64,000 bases of DNA from Paenibacillus sp. FSL R5-0490 (GCF_001956215.1 NZ_MRTQ01000005.1:124001-188000); one strand, 5' to 3'; positions 9,959-20,856 are shown, counted from the stretch's first letter. Made by a program: numbers and translations. Notes: generated from the sequence alone by a model not told the origin.

Positions 9959-10477
9959 TTAATGAACTGCTCTTTTCTCTTCTATGCTGTCATGCTTCAT
10001 CAGCTGGTCTGCTTCTTTCAGGATGCTTGCCATTTCCTCATATTGTAAAAGGTAATTTTTATAATCCGCTTCTTTTTTCTTCAGCTTTTTAATTAACTGC
10101 TCATTTTGAAGCTTTAAGTGAACTTGTTCTTCGTGCAGACGTTTATTTTCTTTCATTTGCTCTGGGTTAGGCTGTGTCTTTGCGTAGTTTTTTAAGAAGT
10201 GTATGACTTGAGACAAATTGGCTGGCGGAACAGCACCATAAGTTTCATGGGTTTGGGTGCCGGCAGAATTCCTTGTGTCTTCTTCGGATCCATGATCTTC
10301 CCTTTTGGTTATCACCATGTTCCAGCGATATTGGCAGGCTGAAACTGTACGTCCGAGCTTCGTACTTGCCTTCTTAAAGGCTGATGCTTTTGAATCGCCA
10401 TTTGATGTATATTCAAGGACTGTCTCTTCGAGTAATTGATCCTCTTCCGGCTTCCATAAGTCTTTCCGTTCCTTCAT
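9959..10477 (-). CDS. rsfA: RsfA/YlbO-family prespore-type transcriptional regulator
   Basis: A 172-residue protein with an N-terminal Myb/SANT-like DNA-binding segment (residues about 4-50: LWKPEEDQLLEETV, then GRTVSACQYRWN) and a C-terminal predicted coiled coil rich in Lys/Glu/Gln (about 95-165). In B. subtilis RsfA tunes sigma-F-dependent genes in the forespore; the role here is inferred from family. GAGGTGAT seven bases upstream supports the ATG at 10477; an in-frame GTG at 10489 overlaps that site. The gene is convergent with tcdA and divergent from the ABC transporter. It could be the paralogous YlbO rather than RsfA itself. Confidence 0.8.
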   Translation of the reverse strand: MKERKDLWKPEEDQLLEETVLEYTSNGDSKASAFKKASTKLGRTVSACQYRWNMVITKREDHGSEEDTRNSAGTQTHETYGAVPPANLSQVIHFLKNYAKTQPNPEQMKENKRLHEEQVHLKLQNEQLIKKLKKKEADYKNYLLQYEEMASILKEADQLMKHDSIEEKRAVH

Positions 10478-10655
10478 TTCTTTGATCACCTCGAAAATAC
10501 GATTGTTAGGTTTATCGTCACCTTAATAGATGAAAATATTCCATTCTCAGCTGGCGAAAGGTAAAATAACAAGGAGCAAATCTAATTTTGATCCCGGCCT
10601 TAAAAGATGTCTGCAAAACGGACAAAACATTATTAGCTGGGAGGAGGATGAAAAC

Positions 10656-11597
10656 ATGGATGTTCTTGTAGAAATACAGGAAGTGACAAAAGTGATAAAA
10701 GGAAAAACAATAATTGATTCTGTCAGCTTTGACGTGAAAAAAGGAGAGGTATTCGGTTTCCTTGGCCCAAACGGTGCTGGTAAAACCACCACTATTCGAA
10801 TGCTGGTGGGTTTGATCGGCATTACTTCCGGTGACATAAAAATTCTTGGCAGCAGCATTAAAGCAGATTTTGAAAAGGCAGTTTCCCATATTGGAGCCAT
10901 TGTAGAAAATCCTGAAATGTATAAGTTTTTATCAGGTTATCAAAATCTAATCCATTATGCACGAATGTCAAAAGGAGTGACGAAGGAGAAGATTGATGAG
11001 ACTGTCGAGCTGGTAGGCCTGACTGATCGTATTCATGATAAAGTGAGGACATACTCGCTTGGAATGAGGCAGAGACTTGGTCTGGCGCAGTGTCTTTTGC
11101 ATGATCCCAAAATCCTCGTTCTGGATGAGCCTACGAATGGGCTTGATCCGGCAGGCATCAGGGAGATTCGGGATCATCTGAGGATGCTTGCGAGAGACAA
11201 AGAAATGGCTGTTATTGTTTCCAGCCATTTATTATCGGAAATGGAAATGATGTGCGACAGAATCGGCATTATTCAAAACGGGAAATTGATTGATGTTCAG
11301 CACATCAGTGATTTTGTACAGGGTAAAGAAAAAGTTTATGAAGTGGAAGTGGATGACCCTGACAAAGCGCAAAGAATGTTAATGGATATATACCCTGAAT
11401 TGCCTATACAGGTCACTGAAAACAGCGTGCTCCTTCCGCTCGTCCGTGAAGGCATACCTGAGATGGTAAAGGAGTTTGTCCGGGCAGATATTAAAATATT
11501 CTCTGTCCGAGAAGTAACCAAAACATTGGAAGATCGCTTCCTGGAAGTTACTGAGTACAAGGGAGGTACCGAACATGCTCGGGCTGATTCAAAATGA
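10656..11597 (+). CDS. ABC transporter ATP-binding protein
   Basis: A 313-residue ABC ATPase that would energise the membrane partner encoded next. Visible motifs are Walker A GPNGAGKTT (near residue 38), signature YSLGMRQRLGLAQ (near 133), Walker B ILVLDEPTNGLDP (near 155) and the switch His in VSSHLLSEME. A C-terminal extension of about 90 residues is typical of the BcrA/CcmA-like drug or bacteriocin export group. GGGAGGAGG precedes the ATG at 10656. Its end overlaps the permease start by 23 bases, indicating translational coupling. The substrate cannot be told. Confidence 0.92.
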   Translation: MDVLVEIQEVTKVIKGKTIIDSVSFDVKKGEVFGFLGPNGAGKTTTIRMLVGLIGITSGDIKILGSSIKADFEKAVSHIGAIVENPEMYKFLSGYQNLIHYARMSKGVTKEKIDETVELVGLTDRIHDKVRTYSLGMRQRLGLAQCLLHDPKILVLDEPTNGLDPAGIREIRDHLRMLARDKEMAVIVSSHLLSEMEMMCDRIGIIQNGKLIDVQHISDFVQGKEKVYEVEVDDPDKAQRMLMDIYPELPIQVTENSVLLPLVREGIPEMVKEFVRADIKIFSVREVTKTLEDRFLEVTEYKGGTEHARADSK

Positions 11598-12534
11598 ATG
11601 GATGAAGATTTTTAGGCGTCCGGGGACTTATGTCATGATTGGACTGCTTTTAATCATGACGACTGTTGCAGGTGCCTTTATAAAATATCAGGAAAGCGGG
11701 GGAACGGTGCCGGATAATACGGAATGGAAAAGGGGTTTGCAGACTCAAAACGAAAGCTATCAAAAACAGCTTGAAGAGATGGGAGAAACGGTTCCCAGAG
11801 ATATGAAGGAACAGTATCAGAGGGAGATTGCCCTTAATGAATACCGAATTCAGCATGATATTTCACCGAATGAGGAATACTCTGTCTGGGGATTTGTATC
11901 CGATACCTCACAGCTGATTGAATTTGCCGGCCTGTTTACCATCATCATTGCCGGAGGGATTGTGGCAAGTGAGTTTAGCTGGGGAACCATCAAACTTCTT
12001 TTGATTAGGCCTATCAAAAGAGTGAAAATCCTCGGAGCAAAGTATATTACCGTGATTTTGTTCGGTCTGATGCTGCTGGCCGTCCTATTCGGATATTCAG
12101 CACTTCTGGGCGGTCTACTCTTTGGATTCCCTGAAAAAGCAATTCCTTATTTATATTATTACAATGGTACTGTGGAAGAGCAAAGCATGGGACTTCATCT
12201 GATAGCTTATTATGGCCTTAAATCCATTAACATGCTTATGCTTGCAACCATGGCTTTTATGATTTCCGCAGTTTTCAGGAATAGCTCTCTGGCAATCGGA
12301 CTTTCGCTGTTTCTGATGTTTATGGGAGGCCAAGTCACAAGGCTGATTGCCATGAAGTATGATTGGGCAAAGTACAGCCTTTTTGCCAATACAGATCTTC
12401 TTCAATATTTCGAAGGAGTGCCAATGGTTCAGGGAATGACACTTGGATTTTCGATCATGATTATTCTTATCTACTTCCTGCTTTTCCAGGTGCTTGCATT
12501 TTATGTATTTAATAAAAGAGATGTTTCTGCTTAG
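11575..12534 (+). CDS. ABC-2 type transporter permease
   Basis: A 319-residue integral membrane partner of the preceding ATPase. A first membrane segment near residues 17-37 is followed by a long, charged extracytoplasmic loop (about 40-115), then five further hydrophobic segments from about 120 to the end. This is the ABC2_membrane layout of exporters such as BcrB-like proteins. It overlaps the ATPase gene and is followed by a terminator, so the pair forms a two-gene unit. No two-component system or peptide gene adjoins it to suggest the cargo. Confidence 0.88.
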   Translation: MLGLIQNEWMKIFRRPGTYVMIGLLLIMTTVAGAFIKYQESGGTVPDNTEWKRGLQTQNESYQKQLEEMGETVPRDMKEQYQREIALNEYRIQHDISPNEEYSVWGFVSDTSQLIEFAGLFTIIIAGGIVASEFSWGTIKLLLIRPIKRVKILGAKYITVILFGLMLLAVLFGYSALLGGLLFGFPEKAIPYLYYYNGTVEEQSMGLHLIAYYGLKSINMLMLATMAFMISAVFRNSSLAIGLSLFLMFMGGQVTRLIAMKYDWAKYSLFANTDLLQYFEGVPMVQGMTLGFSIMIILIYFLLFQVLAFYVFNKRDVSA

Positions 12535-12545
12535 AAGTAAATAAG

Positions 12546-12574
12546 AAAAGGTCTGGCATCGCTGCCAGACCTTT
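12546..12574. terminator. bidirectional terminator between ABC permease and rarA
   Basis: AAAGGTCTGGC and GCCAGACCTTTT form an 11-bp stem; A and T runs on either side suit both convergent genes. Confidence 0.88.
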
Positions 12575-12576
12575 TG

Positions 12577-13842
12577 CTATTTAAGGAGTTTTTCATAAAT
12601 CGATGCTAATGCCTGTTCAAATTTGCCTGTTTTCTTAGGCTGATAGTATACCTTGTTTTTTATTCTGTCCGGCAAGTACTGCTGTTTGACCCAGCCTGTT
12701 TCATAATCGTGAGGGTACAGATAGCCGATGCCTCTGCCAAGCTCTTTTGCTCCTTTGTAGTGGGCGTCCTTCAAATGATCGGGGACTTCACCGCTTTTGC
12801 CTGCACGAATGTCTGCAATTGCAGAATCCAAAGCTTTGTATGCAGAATTGGATTTTGGAGATAAGCAAAGCTCTATGACCGCATTTGCAAGCGGTATCCT
12901 TGCTTCAGGAAATCCAATTCTCTCGGCTGTTTCGACGGCTGCGAGAGTCCTGGCTCCGGCTTGGGGTGATGCCAGGCCGATATCTTCATAGGCAATAACC
13001 AGCAGTCTTCTGCTTATACTCTGCAGATCGCCTGCTTCAATTAATCTGCCCAAATAGTGAAGTGCAGCATTTACGTCGCTTCCGCGGATAGACTTTTGAA
13101 AACCTGATAATACATCGTAATGGGCGTCCCCGTCTTTATCGTGTGTAAAGCTTTTGCGCTGAATGCATTCCTCGGCAATGGACAAGTCAATCTTAATGAT
13201 GCCTTCTTCATCCTCTTTTGTTGAAAGCACAGCCAGTTCCAAGGCATTAAGCGAGCTTCTGACATCGCCATTTGAAGCCGTGGCCAGATGAGTTAGAGCT
13301 TCATCGGTAACAGCGGTTTGTTTATTGCCGAGGCCCCGTTCCTTATCCTGCAAGGCTCTTGCCAGTGCTTTTTTAATTTCATCTGCAGACAGCGGCTTCA
13401 GTTCAAAAATTTGACACCGGCTTCTGATCGCAGGGTTTATTGCATGATATGGGTTGCTGGTTGTGGCGCCAATTAAAGTGATGCTGCCATTTTCCAGATA
13501 GGGGAGCAGAAAATCCTGTTTGCCTTTATCAAGCCTATGGACTTCATCCAGCAGCAGAATGACCTTACCCGACATTTTTGCCTCTGCCGCTACCACTTCC
13601 ATATCTTTTTTATTATTAGTCACTGCATTTAAAGTGCGGAAAGCATATTGGGTGCTTCCAGCAATGGCACTTGCAATCGACGTCTTGCCTATACCTGGAG
13701 GCCCATACAGAATCATCGATGAGAGCTGCTTAGCCTGCACCATGCGATAAATAATTTTTCCTTCTGAAACAAGATGTTCCTGGCCGATGATTTCATCTAT
13801 CGTTCTCGGCCTCATCCGGAATGCAAGAGGTTTAATGTTCAA
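12577..13842 (-). CDS. rarA: replication-associated recombination protein RarA (MgsA)
   Basis: AAA+ ATPase related to clamp loaders and RuvB, acting at stalled replication forks. The 421-residue product carries Walker A GPPGIGKTS (near residue 45), Walker B LLLDEVHR (near 95), a sensor 1 region GATTSNP and the C-terminal MgsA tetramerisation domain. GGAGTGAT lies upstream of the TTG at 13842; this start gives the length of B. subtilis YrvN, while longer starts lack a site. It is divergent from the yczE-like gene. Confidence 0.95.
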   Translation of the reverse strand: MNIKPLAFRMRPRTIDEIIGQEHLVSEGKIIYRMVQAKQLSSMILYGPPGIGKTSIASAIAGSTQYAFRTLNAVTNNKKDMEVVAAEAKMSGKVILLLDEVHRLDKGKQDFLLPYLENGSITLIGATTSNPYHAINPAIRSRCQIFELKPLSADEIKKALARALQDKERGLGNKQTAVTDEALTHLATASNGDVRSSLNALELAVLSTKEDEEGIIKIDLSIAEECIQRKSFTHDKDGDAHYDVLSGFQKSIRGSDVNAALHYLGRLIEAGDLQSISRRLLVIAYEDIGLASPQAGARTLAAVETAERIGFPEARIPLANAVIELCLSPKSNSAYKALDSAIADIRAGKSGEVPDHLKDAHYKGAKELGRGIGYLYPHDYETGWVKQQYLPDRIKNKVYYQPKKTGKFEQALASIYEKLLK

Positions 13843-14094
13843 AGTTATCACTCCAGCCTTTTGCCGGCAGTTTGCAGTCTGCCTATCAATTTTCAGCAAA
13901 GCTTCCGCTTTCTATTTAAGATACCATAACATTTCCTGCTGTGAAATCAATTAAACCGCCATTGCCAGCGTCCGGGAGTCAATCCCTCGCGCCCCTTTTC
14001 TCCCTAAAATATGCTATAATGTCAAAAGTCTATAATCTTACTAAGGATTAAAACTTAATATATTTTTGCAGGTCATGTGGGGAGCGTTGGGGAC

Positions 14095-14781
14095 ATGTTA
14101 CTGAAAAATAAAGGGCAAATCGGTCCCAGGTTTTTGGTGTATCTAACAGGACTGCTTGTCATGAGCCTGGGTATTGTTTTGTTAATAGTAGCTGATATTG
14201 GGGCAACTCCCTGGGATGTTCTGCATGTTGGGCTGTACTACCAGCTTGGACTGACAATAGGCAGCTGGTCCATCATTGTCGGGATTTTCATATTAGCTGC
14301 TGCAGCACTGATTTCAAAGGAATTTCCACAGGCCGGTGCATTCTTGAATATGATACTGATTGGTCTGTTTATTGACGCATATTTGCTTTTGCCGTTTATG
14401 CAGACACCAAATGGGCTTGCGGGGAAAATAGCCATGTTTGGTTCTGGCATAGTTGTTTATTGCTATGGGATGGGGCTATATATTTCGGCTCAGCTCGGAG
14501 CCGGGCCGAGGGATAGCCTGATGATTGCATTGACAGCAAAAACCGGCTGGAAGATTAGAAATGTCAGAGCCTTAATGGAAATTGCTGTGCTGACAGTTGG
14601 ATGGCAGCTGGGAGGACCTGTTTTTTGGGGAACCATTGTGCTCAGTTTGGCAGTCGGTCCAATTGTCGGAGCAGCTTTGCCGCAGTGCCAGGCTTTAACT
14701 GACCGATTTTTGGCAAAGCTTAAAGAAAAGGATATTTATGCGAATCAAATGCTTAAAGAAAAGGATAGAGGTGCAAGCTGA
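14095..14781 (+). CDS. YczE/YyaS/YitT-like membrane protein
   Basis: A 228-residue polytopic membrane protein with about five or six hydrophobic segments. The family hallmark ADIGATPWDVLHVGL lies after the first membrane span, and a second related segment (SAQLGAGPRDSLM) is near residue 137, giving an internally repeated look. Function of the family is not settled; B. subtilis YczE affects surfactin production. GGGGAG precedes the ATG at 14095; GTG at 14077 is an alternative. The stop shares a base with the cymR start (TGATG), so the two are probably co-translated. A TATAAT at 14015-14020 may be the promoter -10 box, but no good -35 was seen. Confidence 0.85.
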   Translation: MLLKNKGQIGPRFLVYLTGLLVMSLGIVLLIVADIGATPWDVLHVGLYYQLGLTIGSWSIIVGIFILAAAALISKEFPQAGAFLNMILIGLFIDAYLLLPFMQTPNGLAGKIAMFGSGIVVYCYGMGLYISAQLGAGPRDSLMIALTAKTGWKIRNVRALMEIAVLTVGWQLGGPVFWGTIVLSLAVGPIVGAALPQCQALTDRFLAKLKEKDIYANQMLKEKDRGAS

Positions 14782-15200
14782 TGAAAATATCTACTAAAGG
14801 CCGTTATGGTTTAACTATAATGATTGAATTAGCTAAAAAGCATGGAGAAGGTCCCACTTCGTTAAAATCGATTGCCCAGACGAATGATCTGTCCGAGCAC
14901 TATCTGGAGCAGCTTATTGCTCCACTTCGAAACGCCGGTCTTGTTAAAAGCATCCGCGGTGCATACGGCGGATATATCTTAGGCAAAGAGCCGACAAAAA
15001 TTACCGCTGGGGATATCATCAGAGTTCTGGAAGGACCGATTAGTCCAGTGGAAGGAATTGAAGACGAGGAGCCTGCAAAGAGAGAACTGTGGATGCGAAT
15101 TCGTGATGCTGTGAAAGATGTGCTTGATAACACAACGCTTGAAGATCTTGCCAGCCATACAGATAACGGAGAATCGGATGCTTATATGTTTTATATTTAG
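14781..15200 (+). CDS. cymR: Rrf2-family cysteine metabolism repressor CymR
   Basis: Represses sulfur-uptake and cysteine-synthesis genes, in B. subtilis as a complex with the cysteine synthase CysK. The 139-residue product has the Rrf2 winged-helix start MKISTKGRYGLTIM and the recognition region LSEHYLEQLIAPLRNAGLVKSIRGAYGGY (residues about 40-70). It lacks the three clustered cysteines that hold an Fe-S cluster in IscR, as expected for CymR. It precedes iscS-mnmA as in B. subtilis, linking cysteine sensing to sulfur mobilisation. Its start overlaps the previous gene. Confidence 0.94.
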   Translation: MKISTKGRYGLTIMIELAKKHGEGPTSLKSIAQTNDLSEHYLEQLIAPLRNAGLVKSIRGAYGGYILGKEPTKITAGDIIRVLEGPISPVEGIEDEEPAKRELWMRIRDAVKDVLDNTTLEDLASHTDNGESDAYMFYI

Positions 15201-15268
15201 GCCTTAATCAGAGAATAATTTTTGTGGAAAATACAAGCAGCAGGACGAAATAAAGTAGGTGAACTAAT

Positions 15269-16411
15269 TTGGAAAGAATATACCTTGATCATGCAGCGAC
15301 TTCACCAATGCATCCGGTAGTGATTGATCGGATGACTGAAGTCATGAAATCTGAATATGGAAATCCCTCAAGCATCCATTATTTCGGGAGGAGTGCACGT
15401 CATATTGTCGATGAAGCAAGATCTGCTTTAGCAAACAGTATTGGTGCAAAAGCCAATGATATTATTTTTACAGGCGGAGGAACAGAAGCTGATAATCATG
15501 CGATTTTTGGAACGGCTGAATCCTGCCGCCATAGGGGCAAACACATTATCACAACTCAAATTGAACATCATGCGGTTTTGCATGCATGTGAGGAGCTTGA
15601 AAGACAGGGTTTTGAGGTAACGTATTTGCCTGTTGATCCAAATGGGCGTGTTTCTGTAAAGGACGTAGAAGATGCTTTGCGGGAGGATACCATACTTGTA
15701 ACGATCATGTACGGAAATAATGAAATAGGGACTCTTCAGCCGATTAAGGAAATAGGCGGGTTATTGGCAGAGCATCCTGCGAAATTCCATACCGATGCTG
15801 TTCAGGCTTATGGACTTGAAAAAATTGATGTGCAGGAATTGAGAGTGGATTTGCTATCCGTCTCCGCCCATAAAATCAATGGCCCAAAAGGGATCGGCTT
15901 TTTATATGCCCATCCTGATGTGAAGCTTTCTTCACGGCTATTTGGCGGTGAACAAGAAAGGAAGCGCCGGGCAGGAACGGAAAATGTTCCATCTATTGCA
16001 GGCTTCCAGGAGGCTGTCCGGATCACTCAGAAGGAGATGGAAGCTAAGCGGGAAGAACTGCATTCTTTTAAGATGCTGTTCATGGATAAACTGAAGCAGG
16101 AAGATGCTGTTTTTGAACTGAACGGATTGCTTGATTATTCCCTTCCTCATGTTTTAAACTTAAGCTTTCCCGGGACGAATGTTGAAGCCATGCTGGTTAA
16201 TCTTGATTTGGCTGGTATAGCAGCATCAAGCGGGTCGGCCTGTACTGCAGGCTCCATCGATCCATCCCATGTACTTGTCAGCATGTTTGGAAAAGGATCA
16301 GAAAAACTGCAAAATTCCATCCGTTTCAGCTTCGGCCTTTTTAATACAAAAGAACAAGTCGAACAAGCAGCAGAACAAACAGCTAAAATCGTGAAACGGC
16401 TGGGTAAATAG
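15269..16411 (+). CDS. iscS: cysteine desulfurase (YrvO/IscS type)
   Basis: PLP enzyme that takes sulfur from cysteine and hands it to MnmA for tRNA 2-thiolation. The 380-residue product has the PLP lysine in SAHKINGPKG (near residue 202) and the catalytic Cys in SSGSACTAGS (near 325). Start is TTG with AGGTGA upstream; the N-terminus MERIYLDHAATSP is typical. It lies 60 bases before mnmA, the pairing seen for B. subtilis yrvO-trmU, which supports a dedicated tRNA role rather than general Fe-S assembly. Confidence 0.94.
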   Translation: MERIYLDHAATSPMHPVVIDRMTEVMKSEYGNPSSIHYFGRSARHIVDEARSALANSIGAKANDIIFTGGGTEADNHAIFGTAESCRHRGKHIITTQIEHHAVLHACEELERQGFEVTYLPVDPNGRVSVKDVEDALREDTILVTIMYGNNEIGTLQPIKEIGGLLAEHPAKFHTDAVQAYGLEKIDVQELRVDLLSVSAHKINGPKGIGFLYAHPDVKLSSRLFGGEQERKRRAGTENVPSIAGFQEAVRITQKEMEAKREELHSFKMLFMDKLKQEDAVFELNGLLDYSLPHVLNLSFPGTNVEAMLVNLDLAGIAASSGSACTAGSIDPSHVLVSMFGKGSEKLQNSIRFSFGLFNTKEQVEQAAEQTAKIVKRLGK

Positions 16412-16471
16412 ATTAAGATATTGGAAACATGCAAGTCTAAGCGTGGTTTCTGAAGATTTGAGGTGAAATAG

Positions 16472-17587
<1,116 letters not shown>

Positions 17588-17597
17588 GAAAAGACGG

Positions 17598-17632
17598 ACC
17601 CCGATTCTTATCAAAGAATCGGGGTTTTATTA
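17598..17632 (+). terminator. intrinsic terminator after mnmA
   Basis: ACCCCGATTCTT pairs with AAGAATCGGGGTTTTATT around a 4-base loop. Confidence 0.9.
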
Positions 17633-17702
17633 CGGGAATAGAAGACAGCGGAAAAGGTGAATTCAATTATGCTATACTTTGATTTGAATGGAGTGATGAA
17701 TT

Positions 17703-18368
17703 ATGAATAAAAACCAAATGGGTATTCAATATATGCAAGAAGGAAAATGGGAAGAAGCAGCGAAGGTCTTTATGGAAGCAATTGAAGAGAATCCTTCAGA
17801 TCCTGTTTCATATATTAACTTTGGAAATGTGCTATCTGCAGTTGGAGAAAATGAAAAAGCGCTGAAGTTATATGAGAAAGCAATAGGTCTTGATGAAAAT
17901 GCCGGTGCTGCTTACTACAGTGCGGGAAATTTATATTATGAATTACAGCAGTTTGATGAGGCTAAAAAGATGTTTGAAACAGCATTGCAAAAAGGCCTGG
18001 ATACCGCAGATAATTTCTTCATGCTTGGCATGTCCCTAATAGCCCTTGACCAGGGCAGACTGGCTTTGCCTTATTTGCAGCGAAGCGCGGAGTTAAATGA
18101 AAATGACGCCGAAGCACATTTCCAATATGGATTATGTCTGGCACAGCTGGATTACATTGATGAAGCGATCGGGCAAATGAAAAAGTGCATTGAAATTGAG
18201 CCGGAGCATGCAGATGCTTATTACAATCTTGGAGTAGCATATGGATTTAAGGAAGACGAAAATAAAGCACTTGCTTACTTTAATAAAGCACTGGAAATTC
18301 AGCCGGACCATATGCTTGCGGGCTATGGAAAAAAGCTGATTGAAAAGGGCGGCAGCGAATTGAATTAA
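17703..18368 (+). CDS. yrrB: tetratricopeptide repeat protein YrrB
   Basis: A 221-residue protein made almost entirely of about six TPR units (34-residue helix pairs with A-x-x-x-Y/F and final P spacing, e.g. NPSDPVSYINFGNVL, EPEHADAYYNLGVAY). TPRs bind protein partners; B. subtilis YrrB has a known TPR structure but an unassigned role. No signal peptide or membrane span is seen, so it is cytoplasmic. GGAGTGATGAATT precedes the ATG. It ends 26 bases before recD2, so the two are probably one operon. Confidence 0.92.
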   Translation: MNKNQMGIQYMQEGKWEEAAKVFMEAIEENPSDPVSYINFGNVLSAVGENEKALKLYEKAIGLDENAGAAYYSAGNLYYELQQFDEAKKMFETALQKGLDTADNFFMLGMSLIALDQGRLALPYLQRSAELNENDAEAHFQYGLCLAQLDYIDEAIGQMKKCIEIEPEHADAYYNLGVAYGFKEDENKALAYFNKALEIQPDHMLAGYGKKLIEKGGSELN

Positions 18369-18393
18369 GTTGTTTTTAGGGGAGGGAATAGAA

Positions 18394-20820
18394 ATGGAAA
18401 AACAGGATTCCATGGATCTTTTTGCCGAACAGGGGAAGTTCATAAAGGGCAGACATCTGGTCACAATCTTTCATAATGAGCAAAACTTATATACGGTTGT
18501 GCGCATTAGGGTTGATGAAACGAATGACTCTTATGATGAAAAAGAAGCGGTCATTACTGGCTATCTGCCAAAGATGCATGAGCATGAAACCTATATTTTT
18601 TATGGTGAATTCAAAGACCATCCTAAGTTCGGCATCCAATTCCATGCCAGCCATTACAGGAAAGATCTTCCCCAGACGAAACAAGGAGTAGCCAATTATT
18701 TATCAAGTGAATTATTTAAAGGGATTGGCAAGAAAACAGCCGAGCAAATCGTGGAGACACTTGGAGAAGATGCGATTACTCGTATTCTAAATCAGCCGTC
18801 CCTGCTCGATAGTGTTCCCAAACTATCACCTGAAAAAGCTAAATTGCTTTACGATACGCTGATGGAACACCAGGGCCTTGAGCAAGCCATGATTGCTCTT
18901 AATCAATATGGTTTTGGCCCGCAGCTTTCCATGAGAATTTATCAGGTGTATAAAGAAATGACAATTGAAGTCGTTCAAAATAACCCTTATAAGCTTGTTG
19001 AGGATATAGAAGGGGTCGGATTTGGCCGTGCTGACGAGCTGGGGTATCAAATTGGCATATCAGGCAATCATCCTGACCGTATAAAAGCTGCCTGCCTCTA
19101 CATATTGGAAACGGAGAGTATGCAGGCAGGACATGTTTATATTGAAGCAAAGCCTCTTTTGCAAAGTGTGAAGAAGCTGCTGGAAGAAAATAAGCGTGAT
19201 TTGATTGAATACAAGGATATATCCAATGAACTAATTAAGCTTGAAGAGGAAGGGAAGATCATGGCTGAAGGCCAGAAAATTTTCCTTCCATCTCTTTATT
19301 TTTCCGAAAAGGGACTAGTTACCAATATTAAGCGGATCCTAAAGCAAACCCAGTATGATGAACAGTTTCCGGAGTCAGAATTTCTTTTGGCCCTTGGAAA
19401 TTTGGAGGAGCGCCTGGGTGTCCAATATGCCCCAACTCAAAAGGAAGCCATTCAAACAGCTCTTATGTCGCCTATGCTGATATTGACCGGCGGGCCGGGG
19501 ACAGGAAAAACAACCGTTATTAAGGGGATTGTTGAGTTATATGCAGAGCTGCATGGCTGCTCCCTGGAACCGAAAGATTATAAAAAGGAAGAGCCCTTTC
19601 CCTTCCTGCTGGCAGCCCCTACAGGAAGGGCTGCAAAACGGATGGCAGAATCAACAGGGCTGCCCGCTGTAACGATTCACCGTCTTCTTGGCTGGAATGG
19701 GTCTGAAGGATTTGACCGGCACGAGGAGAGTCCGTTAGAAGGCAGGATTTTAATTGTAGATGAGACATCAATGGTTGATGTTTGGCTTGCAAATCAGCTT
19801 TTCAAGGCTCTTCCTGAAAATATGCAAGTGATACTGGTTGGTGATGAAGACCAGCTGCCTTCAGTGGGTCCCGGCCAGGTTTTGAAGGATCTTTTGCGCT
19901 CAGAACGCATTCCAACTGTCCGTTTAATAGATATATACAGGCAGGCTGAAGGGTCTTCAATTATTGAACTGGCACATGAAATGAAAAAAGGCAAGCTTCC
20001 TGCGAACATCACTGCGCAGCAATCGGACCGTTCATTTATCAAATGCCAGCCGGGCCAAATTGCTGATGTTGTTGAAAAGGTTGTCCTTAATGCCAAAAAG
20101 AAAGGTTATTCATCAAAAGATATTCAGGTGCTTGCCCCAATGTACCGCGGACCTGCAGGCATCGACAGACTAAACGAAATACTGCAGGAAATACTGAATC
20201 CAAATCCCGATGGATCGAGGAAAGAGCTGTCCTTTGGTGATGTGAAATACAGAATTGGCGATAAGGTCCTTCAACTTGTCAACCAGCCTGAGAACAATGT
20301 TTTTAACGGTGATATGGGTGAAATTGTATCTATTTTTTACGCAAAGGAAAATACGGAAAAACAGGATATGATTGTCGTATCCTTCGATGGTGCGGAAGCT
20401 ACATATACAAGACAGGATTTGAACCAGATCACTCATGCCTACTGCTGCTCTGTCCATAAATCGCAGGGAAGTGAATTTCCGATTGTCATTATGCCTGTTG
20501 TTAAAAGCTATTACAGGATGCTGAGAAGAAATCTCCTTTATACCGCCATTACCCGCAGCAGACAATTTTTGATATTGTGCGGCGAAGAAGATGCATTAAA
20601 AATAGGTGTGGAACGTGCGGATGAACAGGCCCGCCTGACCACTCTTTCTGAAAAGCTGAGAGATGCAATCCTATTTAATGATGAAACAGGGCTTGAGGAT
20701 ACAGCTGAGTCTTCACTTACGGAAACACTTTCTCTCGAAGAAAGGCTTCTCCAAGCCGATCCAATGATTGGAATGGGAAATATAACACCGTATGATTTTT
20801 TGGAAAAGGAATATAGCTAA
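18394..20820 (+). CDS. recD2: RecD2 5'-3' DNA helicase (YrrC)
   Basis: ATP-dependent superfamily 1B helicase, acting in replication-fork maintenance and repair without RecBC. The 808-residue product has an N-terminal OB-like and helix-hairpin-helix region (LFKGIGKKTAEQI, near residue 110), Walker A GGPGTGKTT (near 366), Walker B ILIVDETSM (near 453), and motif VI-like TAITRSRQFL toward the C-terminus. GGGGAGGG fits the ATG at 18394 rather than the in-frame TTG at 18370. Length matches the Bacillus RecD2 group, with the long N-terminal extension that separates it from RecD of RecBCD. Confidence 0.95.
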   Translation: MEKQDSMDLFAEQGKFIKGRHLVTIFHNEQNLYTVVRIRVDETNDSYDEKEAVITGYLPKMHEHETYIFYGEFKDHPKFGIQFHASHYRKDLPQTKQGVANYLSSELFKGIGKKTAEQIVETLGEDAITRILNQPSLLDSVPKLSPEKAKLLYDTLMEHQGLEQAMIALNQYGFGPQLSMRIYQVYKEMTIEVVQNNPYKLVEDIEGVGFGRADELGYQIGISGNHPDRIKAACLYILETESMQAGHVYIEAKPLLQSVKKLLEENKRDLIEYKDISNELIKLEEEGKIMAEGQKIFLPSLYFSEKGLVTNIKRILKQTQYDEQFPESEFLLALGNLEERLGVQYAPTQKEAIQTALMSPMLILTGGPGTGKTTVIKGIVELYAELHGCSLEPKDYKKEEPFPFLLAAPTGRAAKRMAESTGLPAVTIHRLLGWNGSEGFDRHEESPLEGRILIVDETSMVDVWLANQLFKALPENMQVILVGDEDQLPSVGPGQVLKDLLRSERIPTVRLIDIYRQAEGSSIIELAHEMKKGKLPANITAQQSDRSFIKCQPGQIADVVEKVVLNAKKKGYSSKDIQVLAPMYRGPAGIDRLNEILQEILNPNPDGSRKELSFGDVKYRIGDKVLQLVNQPENNVFNGDMGEIVSIFYAKENTEKQDMIVVSFDGAEATYTRQDLNQITHAYCCSVHKSQGSEFPIVIMPVVKSYYRMLRRNLLYTAITRSRQFLILCGEEDALKIGVERADEQARLTTLSEKLRDAILFNDETGLEDTAESSLTETLSLEERLLQADPMIGMGNITPYDFLEKEYS

Positions 20821-20821
20821 G

Positions 20822-20856
20822 AAGAGCAGTCTACAATAAAAGACTGTTCTTTTTGT
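20822..20856 (+). terminator. intrinsic terminator after recD2
   Basis: AGAGCAGTCT pairs with AGACTGTTCTTTTTG around an ACAATAAA loop. Confidence 0.88.
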
